Assembly (NCBI GenBank): GCA_002716355.1
Contig: PBAU01000011.1
Location: 1 to 64,000 of the forward strand
Source: a bacterium
GTDB taxonomy: Bacteria > UBP7 > UBA6624
Direction of reading: 5' to 3'
Length of the DNA: 64,000 nt
A program made the position numbers and the translations under genes. Positions 23,949 to 31,945 of this stretch are shown piece by piece (positions within the stretch are counted from its first letter, which is position 1; the number at the start of each line of letters is the position of its first letter). Below the pieces are notes generated by a model. That model saw nothing but the letters and a program-made list of their open reading frames with translations, searched no databases and had not been told where the DNA came from.

Positions 23949-24773
23949 CTAAAAATCAGTAGGGTAGATTCCTTTTTGGAATTTTTTTAAAATTTCACCT
24001 TTCGTATATTCAAAATCTTCTTTATATGTCACTCCGCACCATTTCTCATGAGAGTAAAGAGCTTTTACTTGAATTTTTTTTTGATTTATCTCTTCTTGAA
24101 CGAATCCAGGTAATAAAAATTCAGAATCATTATCTTTGATTTCATCAATGAATTTCTTATAGCTTTTTTTTAAGCTTCCGAATATGCTGGGTTGAAAGCC
24201 CCAGAGGTTCATTGAAACAGGTGGATCACCTTCTGTGAATTCATTTAAATCATGTGTTTCTTTTATTTCAGTTAGGTTATTGTTTTTATCTATTTTGCAT
24301 ACACCTCTCGAGACTCCTCCATGGATAGACAATGTTTGCCTTAACGGGAAGGTCATTATTGCAGACCTTTGGTCAGATTGTAGAAATCGAATAAGCATTT
24401 TTATGGATTGTGATCCATAATAATCATCTGCATTTGCCACAATGAAGGGTTCATTGATATGGTTTTCTGCGCATAAAACAGCATGTCCCGTCCCTAATGG
24501 TTTGACCCGGTTTCTTATTGGGTTTTTCTGTAATACAAATTTTGTTTTTATTTTTTTAGAAATTTTTGAGAATTTTTCTTTTATTTGCTCTTGAGCATCT
24601 TCTCTTGTTATGAGGATGATTTTTGTGCACCCATGCTTCCATGCATCATATGCAGTTAACTCTGCTAAAGATTCACCATTTGGCCCAATTTTTTCAATTT
24701 GTTTTAGGCCCCCGTACCTAGAACCCATGCCAGCTGCAAGTATCAATAGCGATATTTGGTTATTGTGTTTCAA
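23949..24773 (-). CDS. Sugar-1-phosphate nucleotidyltransferase
   Basis: A 274-residue NTP transferase opening L-L-I-L-A-A-G-M-G-S-R-Y-G-G-L-K-Q, the G-x-G-x-R signature loop with its catalytic lysine. A-N-A-D-D-Y-Y near residue 115 is the metal-binding D-D site. This subtype (R-Y-G-G-L-K-Q followed by G-P-N-G-E) is commonly found beside NahK-like kinases, as here. Together they would activate a salvaged amino sugar to a UDP-sugar, bypassing the GlmS/GlmM route. The start is TTG at 24773, with no ATG in frame and no ribosome site. The shared 14-bp promoter-like core is 9 bases upstream. Confidence 0.82.
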   Translation of the reverse strand: MKHNNQISLLILAAGMGSRYGGLKQIEKIGPNGESLAELTAYDAWKHGCTKIILITREDAQEQIKEKFSKISKKIKTKFVLQKNPIRNRVKPLGTGHAVLCAENHINEPFIVANADDYYGSQSIKMLIRFLQSDQRSAIMTFPLRQTLSIHGGVSRGVCKIDKNNNLTEIKETHDLNEFTEGDPPVSMNLWGFQPSIFGSLKKSYKKFIDEIKDNDSEFLLPGFVQEEINQKKIQVKALYSHEKWCGVTYKEDFEYTKGEILKKFQKGIYPTDF

Positions 24774-24782
24774 ATTAATGGA

Positions 24783-24796
24783 TATGGTAATACGAT
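24783..24796. promoter_or_regulatory. Shared bidirectional promoter-like core, copy 2
   Basis: TATGGTAATACGAT is identical to 21282-21295. On plus, TACGAT (24791-24796) is 8 bases before the purL ATG. On minus, TACCAT (24789-24784) is 10 bases before the nucleotidyltransferase TTG. Both spacings predict leaderless or nearly leaderless mRNAs. Confidence 0.5.
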
Positions 24797-24804
24797 TTAC
24801 CTAT

Positions 24805-26952
24805 ATGGAACTCCAAGAAAAGCTCAAAAGCGTTGGATTAAAGCTTGAAGAATATGAAAATGCTAAAAAAATTGTAGGAAGAGATTTAAATAATATAGAA
24901 ATCGGTATATTGAGTACTGTTTGGAGTGAGCATTGTTCATACAAATCTTCAAAAATACATCTCAAGAGGCTGCCGGTCAAAGGAAGTCAGGTTGCCCAAG
25001 GACCTGGGGAGAATGCTGGCGCTGTTAGGCTGGGCGAAGGTTGGGTTGCTGTTTTTAAGATGGAAAGTCACAATCATCCATCAGCAATTGCTCCAAAACA
25101 GGGCTCAGCAACTGGTGTTGGTGGGATAATTCGAGACGTGCTTTCCATTGGGGCTCCAGCTTCAGCAGTATTAGACATTTTAATGTTCCCACAAGAGGAC
25201 TTTTCAAAAACGCCCTGGTATCTTAATGGTGTTGTTGATGGTGTTGGAAGTTATGGTAATTGTGTAGGTGTTCCTAATCTTGGAGGACAGACTAGTTTTT
25301 ATCCTGGTTATGAAGGGAACCCTCTTGTTAATGCGATGTGTGTTGGTTTGTGCAAGGAAGAGGATATGAAAAAAGCTGTAGCAAGCGGTATTGGCAACAG
25401 CCTTATACTTATTGGAGCGCCCACTGGGAGAGATGGGATTCACGGAGCCACTTTTGCCTCTATGGATTTAGATGAAGACTCAGGTGACGACCTTCCTGCT
25501 GTCCAGGTGGGAGATCCCTTTAGAGAAAAACTTTTAATTGAGGCAACTTCTGAAATCTTAGAACAATGTGAAGTTGTTGGTTTACAGGATTTGGGTGCAG
25601 GTGGCATCACGGGATCATCAGCAGAGATGGCTGGTGCAGCTGGTTTAGGTGTGATTGTGCATTTGGACAAAGTGCCTCAACGAGAAAAAGACATGCGTGA
25701 TTACGATGTTGCATTATCAGAAAGCCAAGAGAGAGCTTTGATATGTGCAACTCCAGAAAATGTAGAAAAAATCATTAGTATTGCAGAAAAATGGGATTTA
25801 AGAGCAGCGGAAGTGGGAGTAGTAACAGAGACAGGAAAATTACAAATGATGTGGAATGAAGAGATTGTATGTGATTTGCCAATAAGTCTTATTGATATGG
25901 ATCTTGAGTATGATAGACCGCAAAAAAAACCTGATTTAAAAAAAGCAGATTTTCAAACTTCATCCAATAACTTAGACGATATTGAAAATGTTCTATTAAA
26001 AATGTCTTCAAATCCAAATATAGCTAGTAAAAAGTGGGTTTGGAGACAGTATGACAGTCAGGTTCAAGCTTCAACAATTTTTAAACAAGGTAATGATTCA
26101 GGTGTAATCAAGGTTCCCAACTCTAATTTAGCAGTTGGGATGACTGCTGATGCAAAACCAATGTGGTGTTCTATTGATTCATACTGGGGTGCGGCTCATA
26201 CTGTTGTTGAAGCAGTGTGCAATCTTGCATCAAAAGGAATCAAGGCTTTAGGTACTACTAATTGTTTAAATTTTGGCAATCCAGAAAACCCTACTGTGAT
26301 GTATTCTTTCTCACAGGCAGTTGATGGCATAACAAAAGCATGCCTCGAGATGAATACTCCAATTACAGGTGGTAATGTTTCTTTCTATAATGAAAGTCCT
26401 GATGGTGCTATTCCTCCAACTCCTAGTATAGGAATGGTTGGAGTGGCAGAAGATGTTTCTGCGATCCTCGGGTCACAGATACATCCAGGTGATAAGGTTT
26501 ATGTTTTTGGAAATAAGCATTGGGACTTGGAGGGTTCTGAATTTTTAAGATATGTAATGGGATCCAAACAATCAATGCTTCCAGAACTAAATTTCCAAGA
26601 TGCAAGATCAAGCATAAATCAAGCAATCAAAATAAGAAAAGAAGCTAAGTGGATGGCTGATGTTTCCGAAGGTGGTATTTTTGATTGTGTTTTGAGAATG
26701 GTGCCTGAAGGTAATGGCATTAATCTTTTCTGTCCTGAGGGGATACATTGGACAAGTTTTTTGTTTTCTGAAGAGCCACATAGGTTTATTGTTTGTTGTG
26801 ATAAAGATATTAATGCAGATGACGCGATGTTGATAGGTGAAATTTCTAGAGAGGAAATTTTTTCAATTAAGAAAAAGGATGTTTTTTCTACTGATTTGAG
26901 AATTTTAAAAAATTCTTTTGAAAGCACAATTCAAAATATAGCTGATTTTTAA
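24805..26952 (+). CDS. purL: Phosphoribosylformylglycinamidine synthase, large subunit
   Basis: Fourth step of purine synthesis (FGAR to FGAM). From ATG 24805 it has 715 residues, the size of the small-type PurL that works with separate PurQ and PurS. Visible motifs are S-E-H-C-S-Y-K-S-S near residue 35, the ATP site region K-M-E-S-H-N-H-P-S-A-I, Q-D-L-G-A-G-G-I-T-G-S-S-A-E-M, and in the second half N-C-L-N-F-G-N-P. The frame is open back to 24610, but that part is antisense to the neighbouring gene and is rejected. An in-frame ATG at 24784 is also unlikely since it lies in the promoter-like core. purQ and purS are not in the window. Confidence 0.95.
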   Translation: MELQEKLKSVGLKLEEYENAKKIVGRDLNNIEIGILSTVWSEHCSYKSSKIHLKRLPVKGSQVAQGPGENAGAVRLGEGWVAVFKMESHNHPSAIAPKQGSATGVGGIIRDVLSIGAPASAVLDILMFPQEDFSKTPWYLNGVVDGVGSYGNCVGVPNLGGQTSFYPGYEGNPLVNAMCVGLCKEEDMKKAVASGIGNSLILIGAPTGRDGIHGATFASMDLDEDSGDDLPAVQVGDPFREKLLIEATSEILEQCEVVGLQDLGAGGITGSSAEMAGAAGLGVIVHLDKVPQREKDMRDYDVALSESQERALICATPENVEKIISIAEKWDLRAAEVGVVTETGKLQMMWNEEIVCDLPISLIDMDLEYDRPQKKPDLKKADFQTSSNNLDDIENVLLKMSSNPNIASKKWVWRQYDSQVQASTIFKQGNDSGVIKVPNSNLAVGMTADAKPMWCSIDSYWGAAHTVVEAVCNLASKGIKALGTTNCLNFGNPENPTVMYSFSQAVDGITKACLEMNTPITGGNVSFYNESPDGAIPPTPSIGMVGVAEDVSAILGSQIHPGDKVYVFGNKHWDLEGSEFLRYVMGSKQSMLPELNFQDARSSINQAIKIRKEAKWMADVSEGGIFDCVLRMVPEGNGINLFCPEGIHWTSFLFSEEPHRFIVCCDKDINADDAMLIGEISREEIFSIKKKDVFSTDLRILKNSFESTIQNIADF

Positions 26953-27881
26953 TAAACTTTTAAAGGGATAAGCCAGTCGGATTTTTCACATGAGGCAAGT
27001 GTCCATAAATATCCAGAAAAAGAAAAATCGATAAATTTGCCATTTTCACAATCTATATTGAATCTTTCCTCAACATCTTCTATTGTTAGTTTTTCTGGAG
27101 TGGTATCAAATCCAGTCCATCCGCTCCACAGCTCTGTTCCTTCTTCTGAGATTGCCCAATATTTACCATTTTCAAATTGTTTATATTTTTTCACGCTATC
27201 AGGCATTTGTTTTTGAGATTTTTCAACATATTCATTATTTTCAAATCTATAAGAAAATACGACGTCAAAAAAACATAAGTTAGCCCATCCGTATTCGTAC
27301 ACATTTACACAACTGAACCCCTTTTCACCATGTATTTTATAAAGCTGAACCCCCTTAACCTCAGTACCGTTATCAGGTCGGTTATTGATTTTAATAACAC
27401 TTTCATCCTCTGCAATAAAATCATTCATGTTTAACTCTATGTAATGTGGTGATGGCACACTGTTTGAATCACCATATCGTGCTAAACCAACAAATTTATC
27501 AGGTGATTCCCAGTAGCCTGAGATAATAGGCATAAATCTAAAAATACTTGAACTGCCCGGTATTTTTTTTTGTATTTTTTTATTTTTTATATCGATTTTA
27601 TAAAAACCTTGTGGCCATGAAGATGTCCATAAATTATTCTGATAAACCTCTATGTCTAAGGCTCTAATCACGGTACCTTTTGGCCTGAATGAGAAAATAG
27701 ATTTATTTGTTTTTTGGTTAAATACTTTGATAAGCGATTTATTATCTTTTTCAGTATAGTAGATGGCATACTGTTGGTTCATCTGATCAACAGAAATTAG
27801 CTCCGGTTTACTGTTGTCTTTCTCTTTTTTTAGTTCTATTGGCTGTATGCCAATTTGTAGTAAAAACAAAATAACAAACAT
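26949..27881 (-). CDS. Hypothetical secreted protein, beta-rich
   Basis: Not recognised. Of 310 residues, the first 15 or so are hydrophobic (F-V-I-L-F-L-L-Q-I-G-I), consistent with a short signal peptide. The rest is rich in aromatic residues and alternating strands (W-T-S-S-W-P-Q-G-F-Y-K-I, I-S-G-Y-W-E-S) with paired cysteines late on, which suggests a periplasmic beta-propeller or similar fold. It starts directly after the lnt stop, so it is the last gene of the lptC/A-secA-lnt operon. It shares TTAA with the convergent purL stop. Confidence 0.65.
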   Translation of the reverse strand: MFVILFLLQIGIQPIELKKEKDNSKPELISVDQMNQQYAIYYTEKDNKSLIKVFNQKTNKSIFSFRPKGTVIRALDIEVYQNNLWTSSWPQGFYKIDIKNKKIQKKIPGSSSIFRFMPIISGYWESPDKFVGLARYGDSNSVPSPHYIELNMNDFIAEDESVIKINNRPDNGTEVKGVQLYKIHGEKGFSCVNVYEYGWANLCFFDVVFSYRFENNEYVEKSQKQMPDSVKKYKQFENGKYWAISEEGTELWSGWTGFDTTPEKLTIEDVEERFNIDCENGKFIDFSFSGYLWTLASCEKSDWLIPLKVY

Positions 27882-29309
27882 TTATTTTCTTCTTGTATTT
27901 ATTAAACAGAGGATAAATGATGGAATCAATAGTAAAAAATCACCAAATTGATTAAACATAGTAGTCTTTTTTTGTATTTTTATCTTTTGATTTCGGAACA
28001 AATCTTCACCTAAAGGGCTTTCAAATAAAACTTCACCATTTATATTCACAACAGATGAACCTCCACCTGTGATCACAGAAATCATGTTTCTTCCTGATTC
28101 AATTGCTCTCATTTTGATTAATCGACTAAATTGCTGTGTAGCATTTTGAGAAAACCAAGAAGTATTGGATGCAACTACTAAAAAATCTGTATTTTTTGAT
28201 ACTTGAGTTCTTGTTGCTTCAGGAAATAATGCTTCCCAGCAAAGCAAAGGTCCAATATTGAGATTGTTTACAATAATGTCACCACCACCATCACCTGGAG
28301 AAACATCCCTAACAGGCCACCCATAATCTGGCATGATTTCGGTAACTAGTTTTCTAAAGATTACAAATTCACCCATTGGAACTAAAAATCTTTTTTCATA
28401 AGGTTTTTCAAGATATTTGTTGTCTGGATACGAAACCCCATATACATTATGAAAATTTTCAGAATCATTAATAAATGCTCCGTAAAGTATGGGTACATCA
28501 GATTTTTTTGATATGCTTGCTACAACATCGCTAGGGTATTCTGAAACTATAGCTGATTCAGGCCATAATATCACTTGGGGTTTATTTTCGAAACTAGAAC
28601 TTCCTTTTAAATAAAATTGTTTGATTTCTTCAAGCACATTTGCATCCCATCTTTGAATCGCAGCCTTGCCATTTGACACCATTCTGACTGTTGTTTCAGC
28701 TTCAAAATCCTCAATATTATTCTTAAGTGGAAAACCGTAAATAAAACAAAGAGAACATAAGCATATTGCTTTGGCTAGATTATCTTTTTTTGTAAGTGAT
28801 GAATAAAGAGATACTGCAAAAAGCATCAATATGAAAGACAGTCCATTTAATCCAACTATCGATGCAAAAGCCATATTTTCTGGGTTCCACGTTAGCCAAT
28901 TTCCCAAATTAGTCCATGACCATTTAAACATCCCAAGACCTCTTGAGTATTCAAATAAATACCAAGCAAAGGGTATAAGCCATAAAATGTTATTTTTATT
29001 CTTTACCTTCTGTCTCAAACATGTAAAAAGGTAACAAAAAAATGCAAATTCTGATGCAAGAATTAATGCAACAAGAACCCATGCAACAGGTGAAAGAGCT
29101 TTCATCCAATAAACAGCAATAATATTTTGGACAAAAATAATTAATGATCCATATTTGATCAAATCTATGGATTTGTATTCACATAAAGCATAAACCATAA
29201 AGACCAAAGAAAGAACAGCAATAGGCCATGCATTTTCAAAAAGAAAAGGTGCGCTCCATAATGCACCAATTATTATTGATATAAATATTTTATTTTTAAA
29301 AATATTCAT
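27882..29309 (-). CDS. lnt: Apolipoprotein N-acyltransferase
   Basis: Adds the third acyl chain to lipoproteins in the inner membrane, needed for Lol sorting to the outer membrane. The 475 residues contain about seven N-terminal helices and a C-terminal nitrilase domain. The catalytic triad is in place: E251 (W-P-E-S-A), K306 (K-R-F-L-V-P-M-G-E) and C357 (C-W-E). Several lipoproteins in this window (PQQ, ZnuA-like, PhnD-like, ankyrin) are its likely substrates. The ATG overlaps the secA stop (ATGA). Confidence 0.93.
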   Translation of the reverse strand: MNIFKNKIFISIIIGALWSAPFLFENAWPIAVLSLVFMVYALCEYKSIDLIKYGSLIIFVQNIIAVYWMKALSPVAWVLVALILASEFAFFCYLFTCLRQKVKNKNNILWLIPFAWYLFEYSRGLGMFKWSWTNLGNWLTWNPENMAFASIVGLNGLSFILMLFAVSLYSSLTKKDNLAKAICLCSLCFIYGFPLKNNIEDFEAETTVRMVSNGKAAIQRWDANVLEEIKQFYLKGSSSFENKPQVILWPESAIVSEYPSDVVASISKKSDVPILYGAFINDSENFHNVYGVSYPDNKYLEKPYEKRFLVPMGEFVIFRKLVTEIMPDYGWPVRDVSPGDGGGDIIVNNLNIGPLLCWEALFPEATRTQVSKNTDFLVVASNTSWFSQNATQQFSRLIKMRAIESGRNMISVITGGGSSVVNINGEVLFESPLGEDLFRNQKIKIQKKTTMFNQFGDFLLLIPSFILCLINTRRK

Positions 29310-31945
29310 TTGTTTGTGCAGTTAGGCCAACATTTTTTATATTTTTTACCGCTGCCACAGGGACAAGGATCATTTCTTCCAACCTTTTTTAAATCATCTT
29401 TTTTACCAAGAAAGGCATTCATTTTTGTTTTAGTTTCTTTGTTTTCATTGTTTTGAATCGGCATTGGTTTTTCTTTTTGTTTGACTTTTGCCATAAACAC
29501 CGCCTGAATCACATCTCTTTGGATATTTTGGATAAGTATATTGAATAAATCAAAAGCTTCTTTTGCATAAACGGTCAGAGGGTCAACTCTTCCATATCCG
29601 CGCATCGACACGCCATCTCTTAAATTTGACATATCAGTTAGATGATTCATCCACCTTTTGTCAACTGCTCTTAATGCTGCCCATTTTGATAGCTGTTCCA
29701 TGATTGATTCACCCAGTTCCTCAACCCTTTTCCTCAAAGCATTTTTTGCAGATTCTTCTAATGTTTTTTCTATTTCAGAAGATTTTATATTTTCTTCTTT
29801 AAGCTTTTCTATTGCAGAGTCAGATAAAGGCATGACCACTGATAAATCTTGTTTTAACCCATCAATATTCCATTCCGATCTTTTCAATGATGTGGATGCA
29901 TGAGTTTCTATTGAGTTTTTTATTACGTCTGATATGAAGCCATCAATTTGTTTTAGGAAGTTGTTTATATTTAAAACATTTTCTCTTTCTTCATATATGA
30001 CCTTTCTTTGTTCATTTAGAACATCATCGTATTTCAGTAATGATTTTCTAACTTCGTAATGATGCCCCTCAATTCTTTTTTGGACATTTTCAATCATTCG
30101 ATCTAAAAGTGGATGGAATAATGCTTCATTTTCCGGCCATTGAAAACGACTCATCATTTCTTCAACCCTGTCAACAGCAAACCTACGCATGATGTCATCT
30201 TCTAAACTAAGTAGAAATTCACTAGACCCAGGATCACCTTGCCTGCCAGAACGTCCAATTAGTTGATTGTCAATCCTTCTCGCTTCATGTCGTTCTGTAC
30301 CTAAAACCTTAAGTCCTCCTAATTGGATAACCTTAGATGCTTCTTCTGCACATATCTGTTTTGCTTTTTTTGCATTTCTGTCTTTTATTTCCTTGCTTAA
30401 ATTTTCATCATCAGCTTTATGCCCTTCAGCTTCGATGAAATCTTTGGCTAAGAACTCAGGGTTACCGCCTAAAAGTATATCCGTTCCTCTTCCTGCCATG
30501 TTTGTAGCTATCGTCACGGCTCCATACCTTCCTGCCTGTGCAATTATGTTTGCTTCTTTTTCATGATGTTTAGCGTTAAGAACATTATGTAGTATTTTTT
30601 CTTTTTTTAGCATTTTTGATAATTTTTCACTATTTTCAATTGAAACGGTTCCAACCAGCACAGGTTGGCCCAAAGTGTTAGATTCTTTTATTTTTTTGAT
30701 AGCAGCTTGGTATTTCTCATGTTGTGATTTGTAAACTTCATCTCTGAATTTTTTTCTTTGCAGGTTTTGATTTGTTGGAACTGACATAACATCCATGTTA
30801 TAGATATCTATAAATTCCCTTTCTTCTGTTTTGGCGGTTCCAGTCATTCCTGAAAGTTTTTCATAGAGTCTGAAATAATTTTGAATTGTTATTGTTGCTA
30901 CAGTCAGTGTTTCAGCACGTATCGGAACCCTCTCTTTTGCCTCGATTGCTTGATGGAGGCCATCGCCATATCTCCTACCAAACATTAACCTACCTGTAAA
31001 TTCATCAACAATAATAATTTGCCCTTCTTTAACAATGTAGTCTCTTTCTTTCTGATAGAGAAATTTTGCCTTCAATGCTTGAGAGACTTTTTGATTGATT
31101 TGTGCATTTTCAAAATCAAATAAATTCTTTACATTTAGAGTATTTTGAATTTTGTCTACCCCTTGTTCATTTAAAACTACAGAATGTGATTTTTCTTCAA
31201 TTTCAACATCGTTTTGATTTATTTTCACAACTGCACGGTAAACAGATTCATACTCCCCAGTTGTTCCACTTGGTGGTCCTGATATTATCAAAGGAGTTCT
31301 TGCTTCATCAATCAATATGCTATCAACCTCATCCACAATTGCGAAAGAGTGACCCCTTTGTACTTTGTCATTATTGTTGTAAACCATATTGTCTTTCAGG
31401 TAATCGAAACCAAATGCAGAATTTGTTCCATAGGTTATGTCATTTTGGTATATTTGTTTTCTTTCTGCATTTGGTTTATCTTGCTGAAGTGATCCATAGT
31501 TCAAACCCATAAAACTGTAAAGAGGCCCCATCCATTCAGCATCTCTTTTAGCTAAATAATCATTAACTGTTACAACATGTACACCTTTTCCTGATAATGC
31601 ATTTAGGTAAACTGGCAGTGTTGCTGAAAGTGTTTTTCCTTCCCCCGTTACCATTTCAGCAATTCTTCCTTGATGCAACGCCGTTCCACCTAGAATTTGA
31701 ACATCATAATGTCTCATGCCAAGCGTTCTAACTGAGGCTTCTCTGACCGCAGCATATGCCTCAGGGAGTATTGAGTCAAGCTTTTCACCATTGCTGATTC
31801 TTGATTTAAATTCAGGGGTTAATCTTTGGATATCTCCATCAGAAAGTTTTTTCATTTTTTCTTCAAGAGAAGAAACCTTATTTAAGATTGGTTGAAGCTT
31901 CCTTACCTCAATTTTATTTTTGCTAAAATACTCTAAAAAGTTCAT
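29306..31945 (-). CDS. secA: Preprotein translocase ATPase SecA
   Basis: The motor of Sec export. It has 879 residues, normal length. The DEAD-type motor is seen in M-V-T-G-E-G-K-T-L (Walker A), V-D-E-V-D-S-I-L-I-D-E-A-R-T-P-L-I-I-S-G (Walker B region), M-A-G-R-G-T-D-I-L-L-G-G and R-Q-G-D-P-G-S-S. The C-terminus ends in a zinc-binding SEC-C motif (C-P-C-G-S-G-K-K-Y-K-K-C with a final Cys four residues on). It overlaps the upstream lptC/A-like stop by one base (TAATG) and lnt downstream by four. Confidence 0.97.
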   Translation of the reverse strand: MNFLEYFSKNKIEVRKLQPILNKVSSLEEKMKKLSDGDIQRLTPEFKSRISNGEKLDSILPEAYAAVREASVRTLGMRHYDVQILGGTALHQGRIAEMVTGEGKTLSATLPVYLNALSGKGVHVVTVNDYLAKRDAEWMGPLYSFMGLNYGSLQQDKPNAERKQIYQNDITYGTNSAFGFDYLKDNMVYNNNDKVQRGHSFAIVDEVDSILIDEARTPLIISGPPSGTTGEYESVYRAVVKINQNDVEIEEKSHSVVLNEQGVDKIQNTLNVKNLFDFENAQINQKVSQALKAKFLYQKERDYIVKEGQIIIVDEFTGRLMFGRRYGDGLHQAIEAKERVPIRAETLTVATITIQNYFRLYEKLSGMTGTAKTEEREFIDIYNMDVMSVPTNQNLQRKKFRDEVYKSQHEKYQAAIKKIKESNTLGQPVLVGTVSIENSEKLSKMLKKEKILHNVLNAKHHEKEANIIAQAGRYGAVTIATNMAGRGTDILLGGNPEFLAKDFIEAEGHKADDENLSKEIKDRNAKKAKQICAEEASKVIQLGGLKVLGTERHEARRIDNQLIGRSGRQGDPGSSEFLLSLEDDIMRRFAVDRVEEMMSRFQWPENEALFHPLLDRMIENVQKRIEGHHYEVRKSLLKYDDVLNEQRKVIYEERENVLNINNFLKQIDGFISDVIKNSIETHASTSLKRSEWNIDGLKQDLSVVMPLSDSAIEKLKEENIKSSEIEKTLEESAKNALRKRVEELGESIMEQLSKWAALRAVDKRWMNHLTDMSNLRDGVSMRGYGRVDPLTVYAKEAFDLFNILIQNIQRDVIQAVFMAKVKQKEKPMPIQNNENKETKTKMNAFLGKKDDLKKVGRNDPCPCGSGKKYKKCWPNCTNK

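Noticed and set aside
24610-24804. N-terminal extension of purL by 65 codons
   Set aside because: It is antisense to the start of the nucleotidyltransferase gene and does not resemble PurL. The normal PurL N-terminus begins at 24805.
24774-24804. Riboswitch or PurR-type site before purL
   Set aside because: Only about 30 bp separate the divergent genes, too short for a purine riboswitch, and no PurR-like box is seen apart from the shared 14-bp core.
30267-30566. Plus-strand open frame within secA and similar long antisense frames (for example 1604-2062, 16470-16880, 31102-31512)
   Set aside because: They lie wholly inside well-supported genes, have no recognisable domains and show composition expected of antisense frames.
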